Assembly (NCBI GenBank): GCA_002451465.1
Contig: DKCJ01000020.1
Location: 52,777 to 113,676, forward strand
Direction of reading: 5' to 3'
Length of the DNA: 60,900 bases
DNA from: Caryophanales bacterium UBA6877
Lineage (GTDB): Bacteria > Bacillota_I > Bacilli_A > RFN20 > CAG-826
Below the pieces are notes generated by a model. The model had not been told where the DNA came from, did not search any database, and saw nothing but the letters and a program-made list of their open reading frames with translations. Below are positions 59,887 through 60,900 of this stretch, one piece after another. Within the stretch, counting starts at the first letter, position 1, and each line of letters opens with the position of its first letter. The position numbers and the translations under genes are program-made.

Positions 59887-60826
59887 TGATAATTATCTAA
59901 GACCAACCTCACTTGAAAATTTTTTTGGTCAAATTCAAATAAAAAAAGAATTAGAGGTTTATATTTTCAGTGCGAAAAAGAGAAAAACAGTAATTGATCA
60001 TATGTTATTTTATGGACCACCAGGTTTAGGAAAAACAAGCTTAGCTTATGTTATTGCAAATGAAATGTCAGCAAAAATTATTACGATAAGTGCTTCTGCA
60101 ATAAAGGATGTTCCGGATTTAATATCAATATTAGGTACATTAGATCCTGGCACAATATTATTTATTGATGAAATACATAATTTAGATAGAGAAATTGAGG
60201 AAATTCTCTATAATGCAATGGAGGATTTTAAATTAAATATTACTTATAAAAGTGAGGAGAGCAGCAAAGCAATTACAATTGATTTATCACCATTTACATT
60301 AATTGGTGCAACAACACTTGCCGGTAATATTTCAACCCCTTTAAGAGATCGTTTTGGAATCGTTTTTAAATTTTCATATTATTCAGATAAAGATCTTAAA
60401 GAAATTATAAAATACAATGCAAAAAAAATACGATTGCATCTATTAGTCCCAGCAATTAACGAAATAACAACTAGATGCAGAAAAACACCAAGAATTGCTA
60501 ATAATATTTTAAAAAGATTGTTGGATTATTCTATTTTTTATAATATCAAAAAATTTGATGATAAAAATATTCAAGAAGCATTTAAGTTTTTGAACATCAA
60601 AAAGTATGGCTTAACTAATGAAGATATTCAGGTTTTAAAATGTTTATATATTAATTTTAAAAGCAAGCCTGTATCATTAGAAGCGATTGCTAGTATATTG
60701 AATGAGAATGTAATCAATTTACGCGATATCAACGAACCTTTTCTCGTAAGTCAAAATTTTATCGAGAGAACAAAACAAGGAAGACAAATTACAAAAAAAG
60801 GTATAGAAATTTATAAAGAAATATAG
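59876..60826 (+). CDS. ruvB: Holliday junction branch migration ATPase RuvB
   Basis: RuvB is the ring-shaped motor that moves Holliday junctions. The 316-residue protein has the LRPTSLENFFGQ opening (about 8-19; family LRP..L.E.IGQ), Walker A GPPGLGKT (about 49-56), Walker B LFIDEIHNL, sensor 1 LIGATTLAG with an arginine finger in PLRDRFGIVF, and a C-terminal winged-helix domain (about 245-316, NFIERTKQGRQITKKG). It is complete. The start lies within ruvA, indicating coupling. Confidence 0.96.
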   Translation: MGNNDNYLRPTSLENFFGQIQIKKELEVYIFSAKKRKTVIDHMLFYGPPGLGKTSLAYVIANEMSAKIITISASAIKDVPDLISILGTLDPGTILFIDEIHNLDREIEEILYNAMEDFKLNITYKSEESSKAITIDLSPFTLIGATTLAGNISTPLRDRFGIVFKFSYYSDKDLKEIIKYNAKKIRLHLLVPAINEITTRCRKTPRIANNILKRLLDYSIFYNIKKFDDKNIQEAFKFLNIKKYGLTNEDIQVLKCLYINFKSKPVSLEAIASILNENVINLRDINEPFLVSQNFIERTKQGRQITKKGIEIYKEI

Positions 60827-60900
60827 TTAAATGCACTATAAATATTCAATTGTTTTTTTACTTGATTTAATGTATATTTCCTGAGTTTTGCGTATTCACT
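60811..60900 (-). CDS. possible 3' end of a minus-strand gene (truncated by window)
   Basis: The minus strand is open from the right edge to a TAA at 60813-60811, giving 29 codons that end QLNIYSAFNYISL. The other two minus frames are closed early. It would overlap ruvB by 16 bases tail to tail, as two other convergent pairs do in this window. No family can be named from so short a piece, and it may be a chance opening. Confidence 0.3.
   Translation of the reverse strand, partial: SEYAKLRKYTLNQVKKQLNIYSAFNYISL

Noticed and set aside
60832..60885. Short plus-strand ORF after ruvB starting ATGCACTAT
   Set aside because: It ends after 17 codons, has no ribosome site and is likelier intergenic or antisense to a leftward gene.
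1..60900. Mycoplasma-type genetic code (TGA as Trp)
   Set aside because: Several clear genes end in TGA (mutS2, rluD, prp, the cytoplasmic amylase) and their Trp residues are TGG.
1..60900. CRISPR arrays, tRNA genes, insertion sequences or prophage
   Set aside because: No regularly spaced repeats, cloverleaf genes, transposases, integrases or phage genes were recognised on either strand.

Overview
The window is an AT-rich, gene-dense stretch of a low-GC Gram-positive (Bacillota/Bacilli) chromosome. The genes use the standard bacterial code: TGA is a stop in mutS2, rluD, prp and the cytoplasmic amylase gene, and Trp is TGG. The DnaE-type polymerase, T-box-controlled tRNA synthetase genes, Bacilli-type pheS, a Prp-processed L27 and a very small mraZ-rsmH-ftsA-ftsZ cluster without mur genes all fit a reduced Bacilli lineage close to the Mollicutes, such as the uncultured gut RF39/RFN20 groups. 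That placement is inference; no rRNA gene is present. No tRNA gene, CRISPR array, insertion sequence or prophage was seen.

Layout. 1-6.2 kb (mostly minus strand): 3' truncated dnaE, an NrnA-like DHH phosphoesterase, acetate kinase and a MATE exporter. 6.3-19.6 kb: an alpha-glucan uptake and breakdown locus. It holds a GH77 protein that has lost its catalytic residues, a cytoplasmic GH13 amylase, an intact MalQ, an MsmK-type ATPase, a probable starch-binding lipoprotein, MalE, a giant MalF with a roughly 400-residue coiled-coil insert, MalG, and a lipid-anchored GH13 amylase. 19.6-23.3 kb: tandem CcpA-like operator sites before a 55-codon ORF, several small membrane proteins including two tandem RDD-type proteins, and a PHP phosphoesterase. 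23.4-27.8 kb: glycogen branching enzyme and glycogen/maltodextrin phosphorylase. 27.9-30.4 kb: an ECF S component, a DUF523 protein, a zinc peptidase-like protein and an rRNA methyltransferase. 30.4-34.9 kb: T-box, an orphan FakA middle-domain protein, pheS, pheT and a YceD protein. 35.0-44.6 kb: reduced division cluster, T-box, ileS, lspA, rluD and rnhC. 44.6-56.9 kb: mutS2, uvrC, an unknown gene, tig, lon, ysxC, valS and a 60-residue membrane peptide. 57.0-60.9 kb: rplU-prp-rpmA, obg, ruvA and ruvB.

How the parts work together. A surface GH13 lipoprotein cuts alpha-glucan, the starch-binding lipoprotein and MalE capture the products, and MalF/MalG powered by MsmK import them. MalQ, the cytoplasmic GH13, GlgB and GlgP then remodel and phosphorolyse the glucans, and acetate kinase fits a fermentative end of the pathway. 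Operator sequences resembling cre boxes lie at the malQ promoter and after the amylase gene, suggesting catabolite control.

The most notable signals are the MalF insert, the catalytically dead GH77 paralogue, repeated -10 boxes only 6-11 bases before start codons (probable leaderless mRNAs), the orphan FakA-M protein under phenylalanine T-box control, a 20-bp perfect palindrome in the tig promoter, and two small ORFs with elaborate 5' regulation.
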